This document shows positions 25,344 to 33,007 of a stretch of 64,000 nucleotides of DNA, piece by piece (position 1 is the stretch's first letter; each line of letters opens with the position of its first letter). The DNA comes from Pelomonas aquatica (GTDB taxonomy: Bacteria; Pseudomonadota; Gammaproteobacteria; Burkholderiales; Burkholderiaceae_C): NCBI RefSeq assembly GCF_026712205.1, contig NZ_JAPPUW010000002.1:62001-126000 (forward strand). The letters run 5' to 3'. A model generated the notes under the pieces. The model was not told where the DNA came from, did not search any database, and saw only the letters and a list, made by a program, of their open reading frames with translations. Position numbers and translations under genes: made by a program.

Positions 25344-26204
25344 ATGCGCGACCTGCAGATCGACTGGCTGAAATGCTTCGTCGCCACCGTCGACGCAGGC
25401 TCGCTGTCCAGCGCCGCGGCGGAGGTGAACCGCTCGCAGTCGGCGGTCAGCATGCAGCTCAAGAAGCTGGAGTCGGCCGTCTGCCAGCGCCTGCTCGTCC
25501 GCGGCCCGCGCCGGCTGGTGCTGACGCACGCGGGCCAGACCCTGCTCGGCTATGCGCGGCGCATCCTCGACCTGCAGGCCGAAGCCCAGGCGGCGCTGGG
25601 CGAAGACGGCGTCAGCGGCCTGGTGCGCCTGGGCGTGCCGGACGACTACGCCAGCAAATACCTGACGCCGGTGCTCAAGCGCTTCGCGCCGCGGCACGGC
25701 GGCGTGGAGATCCAACTCGACTGCGAGCAGTCCACGTCGCTGATCCCGCGTGTGGCGCGCGGCGAGCTGGACCTCGCGCTGGTGTCGCGCGACCACGCCC
25801 GCCGCGGCACGCTGCTCTTCCACGAGCCCATGGTCTGGGTCGGCTCGCCGCAGTTCGAGGTCTGGCAGCGCAACCCGCTGCCCATCGCCGTCTACGAGGA
25901 GGCCAGCCTCGGCCGGCGCAGCGCGATCAATGCGCTGGCGCTGCAGGGCCGGCCCTACAAGGTCGTCTACAACAGCTCCAGCCTCGCCGGGCAGATCGCC
26001 GCCGTCGAGAGCGGCCTGGCCGTCGCAGTGCTGACCCAGTGCAGCGCGCCGCCGCACCTGCAGGTGCTCGGCCTCGAACACGGCCTCGGGCCGCTGGAGC
26101 CGATGCAGGTCGCCGTCTACCGCAGCCAGGCCTCGCGCGGCTCCAAGGCCGTCGACAGCCTGCAGCGCATGCTGGTGCAGACGCTGCGCCAGGCCGGCGC
26201 CTGA
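25344..26204 (+). CDS. LysR-family transcriptional regulator
   Basis: A 286-residue regulator. The N-terminal winged HTH is clear: WLKCFVATVDAGSLSSAAAE, then VNRSQSAVSMQLKKLES as recognition helix (residues ~15-50), followed by the LysR substrate-binding domain (~90-285). The divergent EamA exporter gene is the likely target, as LysR proteins usually control their neighbour from the shared gap, here 25270-25343. The inducer is unknown. Confidence 0.88.
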   Translation: MRDLQIDWLKCFVATVDAGSLSSAAAEVNRSQSAVSMQLKKLESAVCQRLLVRGPRRLVLTHAGQTLLGYARRILDLQAEAQAALGEDGVSGLVRLGVPDDYASKYLTPVLKRFAPRHGGVEIQLDCEQSTSLIPRVARGELDLALVSRDHARRGTLLFHEPMVWVGSPQFEVWQRNPLPIAVYEEASLGRRSAINALALQGRPYKVVYNSSSLAGQIAAVESGLAVAVLTQCSAPPHLQVLGLEHGLGPLEPMQVAVYRSQASRGSKAVDSLQRMLVQTLRQAGA

Positions 26205-26337
26205 GCCCCGCGGTGCGCATTACGCACGCTCCGGGCCGGCCGAATAAGCTCATGACGCATGCTTCGTTGGCGAATCCGTCATCCGCGCTCAGACTGGCGG
26301 CGTTGCAACCTGCACCGACAGCTTCCGCCCCCGACCG

Positions 26338-27138
26338 ATGTGTGAGCTCTTCGCCCTCAACAGCTGCCAGCCGGCCGCCGCCACCTTCTCGCTGAGCGGC
26401 TTCGCCGCCCGCGGCGGGCGCACCGCGGACCATGTCGACGGCTGGGGCGTTGCCTTCCACGCCGGCGAGCGCTGCGATGTCGTCGTCGAGGACAGCCCTG
26501 CCGCCGAGTCCGAACTGGCCCGGCGCCTCGGCCACGAGCCGGTGCGCGTGCGCAACATCCTGGCCCATATCCGCAAGGCGACCCAGGGCGAGCGCGCCGT
26601 GGAGAACTGCCATCCCTTCCGCCGCGACTGGGCCGGCCGCACCTGGGTCTTCGCGCACAACGGCGACCTGAAGGATTTCCGTCCCGCGCTGGACGGCAGC
26701 TTCCTGCCGGCCGGCCAGACCGACAGCGAGCGCGCCTTCTGCTGGCTGATGCAGCGGCTGCAGCAGCATTTCGACAATCGCCTGCCCGACTGGCCCGAAC
26801 TCGCGGCGACGCTGACGCCCTGGATCCACGAAGTCGCCGAGCACGGCCGCTTCAACCTGCTGCTGACCGACGGCTGCGCGATGCTGGCCCACGCCTCCAC
26901 GCGGCTGCACTGGCTGCAGCGCCGCCCGCCCTTCGGCCATGCCAGCCTGCGCGATGGCGATCTCAGCGTCGACCTCGCGACCGTCAACGGCCCGGCGGAC
27001 CGCATGGCCCTGGTCTCGACCGAGCCCCTGACCCATGGCGAAGCCTGGCAGGCATTCGCGCCCGGCGAGGTGCGCGTGTTCGAGCACGGCGACTGCGTCT
27101 ATGTGAGCGAAGGCGTCGCCGTCCGCGCCGCGGCCTGA
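26338..27138 (+). CDS. Class II glutamine amidotransferase (YafJ-like)
   Basis: A 266-residue Ntn-fold amidotransferase domain without a fused synthetase. The catalytic Cys is residue 2 (MCELFALNS), exposed after Met removal. Further landmarks are DHVDGWGVAFH (residues ~31-41), ILAHIRKATQG, the glutaminase-loop ENCHPF and VFAHNGDL. YafJ-type proteins are thought to hydrolyse glutamine or gamma-glutamyl compounds; the acceptor is unknown. The start is fixed by the Cys2 rule. Confidence 0.88.
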   Translation: MCELFALNSCQPAAATFSLSGFAARGGRTADHVDGWGVAFHAGERCDVVVEDSPAAESELARRLGHEPVRVRNILAHIRKATQGERAVENCHPFRRDWAGRTWVFAHNGDLKDFRPALDGSFLPAGQTDSERAFCWLMQRLQQHFDNRLPDWPELAATLTPWIHEVAEHGRFNLLLTDGCAMLAHASTRLHWLQRRPPFGHASLRDGDLSVDLATVNGPADRMALVSTEPLTHGEAWQAFAPGEVRVFEHGDCVYVSEGVAVRAAA

Positions 27139-27460
27139 TTTCGTTGACATGCGCAATATTGCGGTGCAACAATCCTGACATCCAAACTTCGGAGCCCCGT
27201 GCGTGGACAGTGCCAGTTGTTGCAGTGAATCGAAGCGAGCCGTGATGGCCGCCAGCTGCCCAGCCGTCTGACGCCGACTCCCCGGCGTTCGACCTGAGCG
27301 GTCCGAGCGCCCATTGCCCCGCCCTGTTCCAGGGCCTGCTTCTCCCTCGTTTCACTGAAGCTGCCGACCCGTGGCGTGCATCAGCGCGCCGCTGGTCAGC
27401 GCGTGATCTTCTGCCTTGTGCATGCATGGTGGTGGCCGGCCTTGCCCCGGAGAACCGCCC
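27139..27460. other. 5' leader of the magnesium locus, upstream part
   Basis: This 322-bp gap starts with the promoter at 27144-27173 and continues as untranslated leader up to the first short leader ORF. One micro-ORF (ATG at 27244, eight codons) is present but has only a weak SD and may be chance. I could not fit a known magnesium or manganese riboswitch (M-box, yybP-ykoY) to the sequence by eye. Confidence 0.5.
27144..27173 (+). promoter_or_regulatory. Promoter with perfect 12-bp palindrome in its spacer
   Basis: TTGACA (27144-27149) and AACAAT (27168-27173) are 18 bases apart, and TGC before the -10 gives an extended -10. The spacer contains the perfect palindrome CGCAATATTGCG (27152-27163), ideally placed for a dimeric repressor or a spacer-distorting activator. 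Downstream lie the leader ORFs and transporter genes. Confidence 0.7.
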
Positions 27461-27634
27461 ATGTCGAACCAACAAGCCCGTCGCGAAGGCCAGCACTCGT
27501 CGCCCGCGCGTGCGCCTTCGCCGCCGCCTGCCGCCGCGCCGTGGAGCCGCATCGATGCCGCCAGCATCTGGCCCACGCATCGGCTGCGCGCCTTCTGGCT
27601 GACCCAGCCCGGGCGCCCGGGCACGGCCGCCTGA
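27461..27634 (+). CDS. Leader ORF 1 of the magnesium locus, Pro-rich peptide
   Basis: A 57-codon ORF with an SD (CCCCGGAGAACCGCCC before ATG). The peptide is Ser/Pro/Arg-rich in its first half (ARAPSPPPAAAPW, residues ~16-28) with a three-Pro run and a C-terminal half rich in aromatic and basic residues. It has no domain. Short Pro-rich ORFs ahead of magnesium transporters in enterobacteria (mgtL, mgtP) control transcription through ribosome behaviour, so a regulatory role is likely; a functional peptide is not excluded. Confidence 0.55.
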   Translation: MSNQQARREGQHSSPARAPSPPPAAAPWSRIDAASIWPTHRLRAFWLTQPGRPGTAA

Positions 27635-27669
27635 CGGGCGGCCCCGATTCAACACCGACAGGAGAACGC

Positions 27670-27771
27670 ATGGACCCCGACCCTAGTTGGCGCCGACGCG
27701 CGCCCCTCCCCACCCCGCTTTCCCTTTCCATCCCGAACCCGGCACCGCCGCGGAGGGCTGCGCGCGCCTGA
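27670..27771 (+). CDS. Leader ORF 2: MgtL-like peptide beginning MDPDP
   Basis: A 33-codon ORF with a strong SD (ACAGGAGAACGC). It starts MDPDPSWRRRAPLPTPL; enterobacterial MgtL starts with Met-Glu-Pro-Asp-Pro and also contains PLP and an Arg triplet. In E. coli, acidic/Pro N-termini destabilise the translating ribosome when magnesium is low, which raises mgtA transcription. The same design upstream of an NRAMP/porin/MgtC operon suggests a magnesium-sensing leader. A C-rich, G-poor tract (27701-27740) lies inside the ORF, like a Rho-loading site. The similarity is in the first residues only and could be convergent. Confidence 0.7.
   Translation: MDPDPSWRRRAPLPTPLSLSIPNPAPPRRAARA
27701..27740 (+). 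promoter_or_regulatory. C-rich, G-poor tract, possible Rho utilisation site
   Basis: Twenty-five C and only three G in 40 bases, inside leader ORF 2. It contrasts with the G-rich surroundings. In enterobacterial mgtA and mgtC leaders Rho loads on similar tracts when translation of the leader ORF is altered. Rho dependence here is inferred. Confidence 0.5.
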
Positions 27772-27808
27772 GCGCGACGGTTTCTCCGTGCTGCCGCAGG
27801 AGAAACCG

Positions 27809-27946
27809 ATGACCTTCAAGTTCCACGCGCTGGCCGCCGCCAGCTTCATGGGCCGCCTGCTCCGGCGCGCTCTCCGCCCGACCCTCCAGCAGCCTCAGCG
27901 CCCGGCCTACGGCCTGCTCGTCGACGGCCTCGGTGCGGGCCGCTGA
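27809..27946 (+). CDS. Leader ORF 3 of the magnesium locus, basic amphipathic peptide
   Basis: A 45-codon ORF with an SD (GCAGGAGAAACCG) ending 27 bases before the NRAMP-like gene. The peptide begins MTFKFHALAAASFMGRLLRR, a hydrophobic segment followed by Arg pairs, then PTLQQPQRPAYGLLVDGLG. It could be a small membrane-active peptide or a translational coupler for the transporter gene. No family was recognised. Confidence 0.55.
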   Translation: MTFKFHALAAASFMGRLLRRALRPTLQQPQRPAYGLLVDGLGAGR

Positions 27947-27973
27947 ACCCGCCGCGAGGAGGAGGAGAGTCCC

Positions 27974-29623
27974 ATGGATTCCACGACCCTGCCGCCCCGC
28001 AACGGCGCCGTGCTGGATGCTGCCCATGTCGGCGACATCCGCGGCGCGCTCGGGACCATCAAGCTCGGCGACGCCGGCCATGCGCGTGGCCCGATGCGGC
28101 GCCTCAAGACCCTGCTGGCCATCCTGGGGCCGGGCCTGATCGTGATGGTCGGCGACAACGACGCCGGCGCCTTCTCGACCTATGCCCAGGCCGGGCAGAA
28201 CTACGGCACCACGCTGCTGTGGACGCTCGCGCTGCTGATCCCGGTGCTCTACGTAAACCAGGAGATGGTGCTGCGCCTGGGCGCGGTGACGGGGGTGGGC
28301 CATGCGCGGCTGATCCTCGAACGCTTCGGCAGGTTCTGGGGCGCCTTCAGCGTCGTCGACCTGTTCCTGCTGAACGCGCTGACCCTCGTCACCGAGTTCA
28401 TCGGCATCGCGCTCGGCCTGGACTACCTGGGCATTCCGCGCGCGCCGGGCGTCGGCATCGCGGCCGTGCTCATCATGCTGGCGGCCAGCACCGGCGACTT
28501 CCGCCGCTTCGAGCGCTTCGCCCTGAGCCTGGTGCTGGGCAGCCTGGTGCTGCTGCCGCTGTTCGTCATGGTGCATCCGCCGATGGGCCAGCTGGTGCGC
28601 GACTTCGCCACGGTGCAGATGCCCAGGGACGGCAGGCTCAGCGACGTGATGCTGCTCATCATCGGCATCGTCGGCACGACGATCGCGCCGTGGCAGCTGT
28701 TCTTCCAGCAGAGCTATGTCATCGACAAGCGCATCACGCCGCGCTTCATCCGCTACGAGCGCCTGGACCTCTGGCTGGGCATCGTGCTGGTGGTGCTGGG
28801 CGCGGTCGCGCTGATCGGCCTGGTGGCCCATTGCTTTGCCGGCAAGCCCGAGGCGGGCCGGTTCAGCGATGCGCTGGCCGTGGCCCGGGGCCTGGCCCAG
28901 TACCACGGCCATGGGGCGGGCACGCTGTTCGCGCTGGCGCTGATCGACGCCAGCGTGATCGGCGCGGCGGCCGTGTCGCTGTCCACGGCCTATGCGGTGG
29001 GCGATGTGCTGGCGGTCAACCATTCGCTGCACCGCAAGCCGGGCGAGGCCAAGGGCTTCTACCTCGTCTACTGCGGGCTGATCGTGCTGGCCGCGGCCCT
29101 GGTGCTGCTGCCCGGCGTGCCGCTCGGCCTGCTGACCAATGCCGTGCAGACCCTGGCCGGCGTGCTGCTGCCCAGCGCCTCGGTCTTCCTGCTGCTGCTT
29201 TGCAACGACCGCCAGGTGCTGGGCCCCTGGGTCAACGGCCGCTGGACCAATGCCTTCACGTCGGCCGTCGTCGCGGTGCTGGTGATCCTGTCGACCGTGC
29301 TGACGGCCGCGGTGATCTTCCCCGACATCGGCGAGGACCAGATCGTCGCGATACTGGTCGGCGGCGGCCTGCTGGCCCTGCTGATCGGCCTGGCGACCCT
29401 GGCGACGCGCGCCCATCGCGCGGCCGCCCTGCCCCGGCCGCGCGACGATGCGCGGCCCGCCAGCCCGCGGCAGATGGAGCAATGGCGCATGCCGCCGCTG
29501 CATCTGCTGAGGCCGGCGCAACTCACGCCGACGACGCGGCTGTGGATGGGCGTGCTGCGCCTGTATCTGCTGCTGGCCGTCGCGATGGTCGTGCTGCGCG
29601 TGCTGCAGCTGGCCTTGGCCTGA
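27974..29623 (+). CDS. NRAMP-family transporter, NRMT-like variant, probable magnesium importer
   Basis: A 549-residue, eleven-helix NRAMP protein. In helix 1 the canonical metal-site DPGN is replaced by DAGA (residues 63-66, in GDNDAGAFSTYAQAG), keeping the Asp but losing the Asn. In helix 6 the Met-Pro-His motif reads APW (residues 238-240, in GTTIAPWQLFFQQS), so the soft sulfur ligand that favours manganese and iron is gone. Loss of the Met is the hallmark of NRAMP-related magnesium transporters. The MgtL-like leader and the MgtC and CDF genes downstream support magnesium. The substrate is not proven. A strong SD (GAGGAGGAGGAGAG) precedes ATG at 27974. Confidence 0.8.
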   Translation: MDSTTLPPRNGAVLDAAHVGDIRGALGTIKLGDAGHARGPMRRLKTLLAILGPGLIVMVGDNDAGAFSTYAQAGQNYGTTLLWTLALLIPVLYVNQEMVLRLGAVTGVGHARLILERFGRFWGAFSVVDLFLLNALTLVTEFIGIALGLDYLGIPRAPGVGIAAVLIMLAASTGDFRRFERFALSLVLGSLVLLPLFVMVHPPMGQLVRDFATVQMPRDGRLSDVMLLIIGIVGTTIAPWQLFFQQSYVIDKRITPRFIRYERLDLWLGIVLVVLGAVALIGLVAHCFAGKPEAGRFSDALAVARGLAQYHGHGAGTLFALALIDASVIGAAAVSLSTAYAVGDVLAVNHSLHRKPGEAKGFYLVYCGLIVLAAALVLLPGVPLGLLTNAVQTLAGVLLPSASVFLLLLCNDRQVLGPWVNGRWTNAFTSAVVAVLVILSTVLTAAVIFPDIGEDQIVAILVGGGLLALLIGLATLATRAHRAAALPRPRDDARPASPRQMEQWRMPPLHLLRPAQLTPTTRLWMGVLRLYLLLAVAMVVLRVLQLALA

Positions 29624-29665
29624 GCGACATCGAACACCACACACACACCGTTTCCGATCCGAAAA

Positions 29666-31003
29666 ATGACGATGACGAATCTCTTCAACATGACGGCCTG
29701 GCTGCCGGCCCTGCTCCTCGGCGCCGGCCTGAGCCCCATCGCCCAGGCGCAGGACAGCCAGGGCCAGCAAGACTGGAACTGGCATCTGCAGGCCACCAGC
29801 ACGACGCAAAGGCATGGCGGCTTCAACTCGCCCTATGCCGGCGCCAACAGCCTGCTGCCGCGCGAAAGCGCCAAGGAGACGCTGGACGCCACGCTCTTCC
29901 TCGGCCTGCGGCTGTGGCAGGGCGGCGAGTTCTATATCAACCCCGAGCTCGACCAGGGTTACGGCCTGGCCAACACGATGGGCGTCGCCGGCTTCACCAG
30001 CGGCGCCGCCTACAAGGTCGGCCACGACAGCGTCTACGGCCGCCTGCACCGCGCCTTCCTGCGCCAGACGATTGCGCTGGGCGACGCGACCAGCGGGGTG
30101 GAAACCGGCGCCAACCAGCTGGCGGGCGCCCGCCCGGATGAGCGGCTCACGCTGACGCTGGGCAAGATCTCGGTCGCCGACCTGTTCGACGGCAACAGCT
30201 ACGCCCACGATCCGCGCGCCGACTTCCTGAACTGGTCCATCATCGACGGCGGCGCGTTCGACTACGCCGCCGATTCCTGGGGCTTCAGCTCGGGCGCGAC
30301 GGCCGAATGGGTCCGCGGCGACTGGTCGCTGCGGGCCGGCTTCTATGCGATGTCCAAGCTGCCGAACGGCGAAACCCTGGACGGCCGCTTCGGTCAACAC
30401 CAGTGGCTGCTGGAGGCCGAGCGCCGCTTCCGCTGGATGGGCCGCCAGGGCGCAGCGCGGCTGCTGGGCTTCGTGACCGAGGCGCGCATGGCGAGCTATG
30501 CCGACGCCTTCGGCCAGGCCCAGGGCGGCCAGATGCCGGCGGACCTCACGCCGCTGCGCCGGCTCCAGCGCAAGCACGGTCTGGCCTTCAATGCCGAGCA
30601 GGAACTGGCCGACGGCGTCGGCGCCTTCGTCCGCTACAGCTGGAACGATGGCCGCACCGAGGCCTACGACTTCACCGACATCAACCGCTCGGTCGCGGCC
30701 GGCCTGCAGCTCAAGGGCGGCCTGTGGCGGCAGCCTGAGCACACGCTGGGCGCGGCGCTGGCGGCCAACGACCTGTCGAGCCCGGCACGGCAGTTCTTCG
30801 CGGCCGGCGGACTCGGCATCCTGGTCGGGGACGGCATGCTGCCGCACTACGCGACGGAACAGGTCTTCGAGGTCTTCTACAAGGTTGCGCTGGGCCGCTT
30901 CCTGTCCGTGACCGGCGACTACCAGCATGTGCGCCACCCGGCCTACAACGCCGACCGCGGGCCGGTGTCGATCCTGGCATTGCGCCTGCACGCGGAGTAT
31001 TGA
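29666..31003 (+). CDS. OprB-family carbohydrate-type porin
   Basis: A 445-residue outer membrane protein. The signal peptide spans residues ~1-28 (LLGAGLSPIAQA). OprB family landmarks are TTQRHGGFNSPYAGANSLLP, a GLRLWQGGEFYINPE strand, GQGYGL-type turns, TLGKISVADLFDGNSYAHDP and DFLNWSIIDGGAFDYAAD, with a terminal strand ending in Tyr. Similar porins sit next to NRAMP and MgtC genes in other beta- and gammaproteobacteria and may admit metal ions or small solutes. It starts 42 bases after the transporter and ends 2 bases before mgtC. Confidence 0.82.
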   Translation: MTMTNLFNMTAWLPALLLGAGLSPIAQAQDSQGQQDWNWHLQATSTTQRHGGFNSPYAGANSLLPRESAKETLDATLFLGLRLWQGGEFYINPELDQGYGLANTMGVAGFTSGAAYKVGHDSVYGRLHRAFLRQTIALGDATSGVETGANQLAGARPDERLTLTLGKISVADLFDGNSYAHDPRADFLNWSIIDGGAFDYAADSWGFSSGATAEWVRGDWSLRAGFYAMSKLPNGETLDGRFGQHQWLLEAERRFRWMGRQGAARLLGFVTEARMASYADAFGQAQGGQMPADLTPLRRLQRKHGLAFNAEQELADGVGAFVRYSWNDGRTEAYDFTDINRSVAAGLQLKGGLWRQPEHTLGAALAANDLSSPARQFFAAGGLGILVGDGMLPHYATEQVFEVFYKVALGRFLSVTGDYQHVRHPAYNADRGPVSILALRLHAEY

Positions 31004-31005
31004 CG

Positions 31006-31722
31006 ATGCAAGCCCTGAACAACCTCAACCTCGAGTCGCTGCTGGACACCCTGTTCAGCGTGAGCGCCGCCTTCGCCCTCGGCGGGCTGATCGGGCTGGA
31101 GCGCCAATGGCGCCAGCGCACGGCCGGGCTGCGCACCAATGCACTGGTGGCCGTGGCCTCGGCGGTCTTCGTGGACATGGCCCAGCGGCTCGGCGGCAAC
31201 GCAAGCGCCGTGCACGTGGTGGCCTATGTCGTCTCGGGCGTGGGCTTCCTCGGCGCCGGCGCGATCATGAAGGAAGGGGCCAATGTCATCGGCCTGAACA
31301 CCGCGGCCACGCTGTGGGGATCGGCGGCCGTGGGCGCCTGTGCCGGCGCGGACCTGCTGGGCGAAGCCGTCGTGGCCTCGCTGTTCGTGCTGGCCAGCAA
31401 CACGCTGCTGCGCCCGGTGGCGAACCGCATCAACCGCCGGCCGGTGGAGGAGGAATCCAGCGAGGCCACCTACACGGTCTATGTGATCTGCGGGCGCGAC
31501 CGGCAGGCCGAGGTGCACGAGCGCCTGATCGAGCTGCTGGAGGAGGCGAGCTATCCGGCGCGCGCGGTGGATCAGCACCCCTTCGGCCAGAACGACGCCG
31601 AGATCGGGGCCACGCTCTACGCCACCGCCGTCGTCCCTGAGCAGCTCGACGAGGTGACCGCGCGCCTGGAGGCCACGCCGGGCGTGGTCCAGGCGTTCTG
31701 GAACGCCAGCGCCGAGGAGTGA
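31006..31722 (+). CDS. MgtC/SapB-family membrane protein
   Basis: A 238-residue protein. The N-terminal ~135 residues form four to five membrane helices with MgtC hallmarks: GGLIGLERQWRQRTAGLRTN, VVAYVVSGVGFLGAGAIMKE and NVIGLNTAATLWGSAAVG. The C-terminal ~85 residues (TYTVYVICGRDRQAEVHERL) form an ACT-like cytosolic domain. MgtC proteins act in magnesium limitation, by inhibiting the F1F0 ATPase in Salmonella rather than by transport. Two bases separate it from the porin, so co-expression is expected. Confidence 0.88.
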   Translation: MQALNNLNLESLLDTLFSVSAAFALGGLIGLERQWRQRTAGLRTNALVAVASAVFVDMAQRLGGNASAVHVVAYVVSGVGFLGAGAIMKEGANVIGLNTAATLWGSAAVGACAGADLLGEAVVASLFVLASNTLLRPVANRINRRPVEEESSEATYTVYVICGRDRQAEVHERLIELLEEASYPARAVDQHPFGQNDAEIGATLYATAVVPEQLDEVTARLEATPGVVQAFWNASAEE

Positions 31723-31814
31723 GGGCCCGCCCGCCGGAGCCCTTCATGCCAGTTTCAGCTTGACCACTTACGCCGGCGGGTCGACATCGACGACCTGCCC
31801 AGCCCCCACACCCC

Positions 31815-32768
31815 ATGCAGCCCATACCCGACGATTCCGAGGACACCGAACACAGCGCGGCCGAGCGCGCCGCCGCCGCATCCCGCAGCACCTGGGTCAG
31901 CGTCATCGTCAACCTGGCGCTCACGTCGACCCAGATCACCGCCGGCCTGCTGACCAAGTCCCAGGGCCTGGTGGCCGACGGCGTGCATTCGCTGTCCGAC
32001 CTGATCGCCGACTTCGTCGTGCTGCTGGCCAGCCACCACAGCCGGAAGGACGCCGACGCGGACCACCCCTATGGCCACCACCGCTACGAGACGGCGGCCT
32101 CGCTGGTGCTGGGCCTGCTGCTGCTCGCCGTGGGCCTGGGCATGCTGGGCTCGGCCATCACCAAGCTGCAGCAGCCCGAGGCCATCCCGCAGGTGCACAT
32201 GGCCGCGCTGTGGGTGGCGCTCGGCGCGCTGACGGCCAAGGAGCTGCTGTTCCGCTACATGCTGGCCGTGGCCAAGCGGGTCAAGTCCAGCATGCTGGTG
32301 GCCAATGCCTGGCATGCGCGCTCGGACGCCGCGTCCTCGCTGGTGGTCGGCATCGGCATCATCGGCAACCTCGCGGGCTACCCCATCCTCGACCCCATCG
32401 CCGCGGCCATCGTCGGCTTCATGGTCACCCGGATGGGCTGGGAATTCGGCTGGGATGCCCTGCACGACCTGATGGACAGGGCCGTCGACGAGGAGGAGGT
32501 CGCGGCCATCCGCCTCACGCTGGTGGAGACGCCCGGCATCATGGGCGTGCACGACATCCGCACCCGCAAGATGGGCGACATGGTCGTCGTGGACGCCCAC
32601 ATCGAGGTGGACGCGGCGCTGACCGTGGAGGCCGGCCACGAGATCGCCGTCGAAGCGCGGCGCCGCGTGCTGCAGCGCCACCGCGTGCTGAACCTGATGA
32701 CCCATGTGGACCCGTGGCGCCGACCGGACGGGGACCACGACGGGGTCGCGGCCGCGACGCGCGCTTGA
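31815..32768 (+). CDS. Cation diffusion facilitator (CDF) exporter
   Basis: A 317-residue CDF protein with six membrane helices. The metal-site motifs are ADGVHSLSDLIADF in helix 2 and WHARSDAASSLVVG in helix 5, each giving the D-x-x-x-D or H-x-x-x-D set of zinc/manganese/iron exporters; the loop HPYGHHRYE is also present. The C-terminal cytoplasmic domain (residues ~210-300) shows VHDIRTRKMGDMVVVDAHIEV. It may keep transition metals low while magnesium enters. A short 92-base gap after mgtC could hold an own promoter. Confidence 0.87.
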   Translation: MQPIPDDSEDTEHSAAERAAAASRSTWVSVIVNLALTSTQITAGLLTKSQGLVADGVHSLSDLIADFVVLLASHHSRKDADADHPYGHHRYETAASLVLGLLLLAVGLGMLGSAITKLQQPEAIPQVHMAALWVALGALTAKELLFRYMLAVAKRVKSSMLVANAWHARSDAASSLVVGIGIIGNLAGYPILDPIAAAIVGFMVTRMGWEFGWDALHDLMDRAVDEEEVAAIRLTLVETPGIMGVHDIRTRKMGDMVVVDAHIEVDAALTVEAGHEIAVEARRRVLQRHRVLNLMTHVDPWRRPDGDHDGVAAATRA

Positions 32769-32791
32769 CCGCATTGCGCGGTCGGCCTTTT
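32767..32791 (+). terminator. Weak intrinsic terminator after the CDF gene
   Basis: GACCGC (32767-32772) pairs with GCGGTC (32778-32783), then GGCC and four T. It overlaps the CDF stop codon and could end the magnesium locus transcript. Confidence 0.5.
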
Positions 32792-32814
32792 CACGTCAGG
32801 TCATGCATGCAATA

Positions 32815-32864
32815 GGGTTAACCCTTGAATTTCGCTTGCAAGACTAGGTGATAACCCTTATATT
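32815..32864 (+). promoter_or_regulatory. Promoter with tandem TAACCCTT operator-like repeats
   Basis: TTGCAA (32836-32841) and TATATT (32859-32864), 17 bases apart, form a good sigma-70 promoter for the small gene. TAACCCTT occurs at 32819-32826, as part of the palindrome GGGTTAACCC (32815-32824), and again at 32852-32859 inside the spacer, 33 bases apart or about three helical turns. The arrangement fits a cooperative repressor site. Confidence 0.6.
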
Positions 32865-32901
32865 CACTCACATCAACAACGGAAGAAAGAAAGGGAAAAC
32901 C

Positions 32902-33000
32902 ATGGAATTGCTGATCGTGACCCTCGTGCTGTCGACCCTGGCCGTGATGGGCCTGCTGCGCGACGACCTGGCCGGCAACGCGAACGCTGCCGCAGCCTGA
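32902..33000 (+). CDS. 32-residue small membrane peptide, stand-alone unit
   Basis: The ORF starts with ATG at 32902 after a purine-rich SD (AGAAAGGGAAAAC). Residues 2-19 (ELLIVTLVLSTLAVMGLL) are one membrane segment, followed by RDDLAGNANAAAA outside. It has its own promoter with operator-like repeats and a double terminator, which argues it is a real gene. Small single-helix proteins often adjust a transporter or sensor kinase; the neighbouring magnesium locus is a candidate partner but this is conjecture. Confidence 0.65.
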   Translation: MELLIVTLVLSTLAVMGLLRDDLAGNANAAAA

Positions 33001-33007
33001 CCTGTCC

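Noticed and set aside
27244-27270. Eight-codon ORF in the magnesium leader
   Set aside because: Weak SD and no distinctive codons; could be chance.
27139-27973. M-box or yybP-ykoY riboswitch upstream of the transporter
   Set aside because: I could not match conserved cores of either by eye; a covariance model search (Rfam) would decide.
27683-30991. An open leftward frame of 1102 codons opposite the magnesium locus
   Set aside because: It lies antisense to clear NRAMP and porin genes, has low-complexity Arg/Gln/His/Ala composition and no domain. It is a GC-codon shadow.
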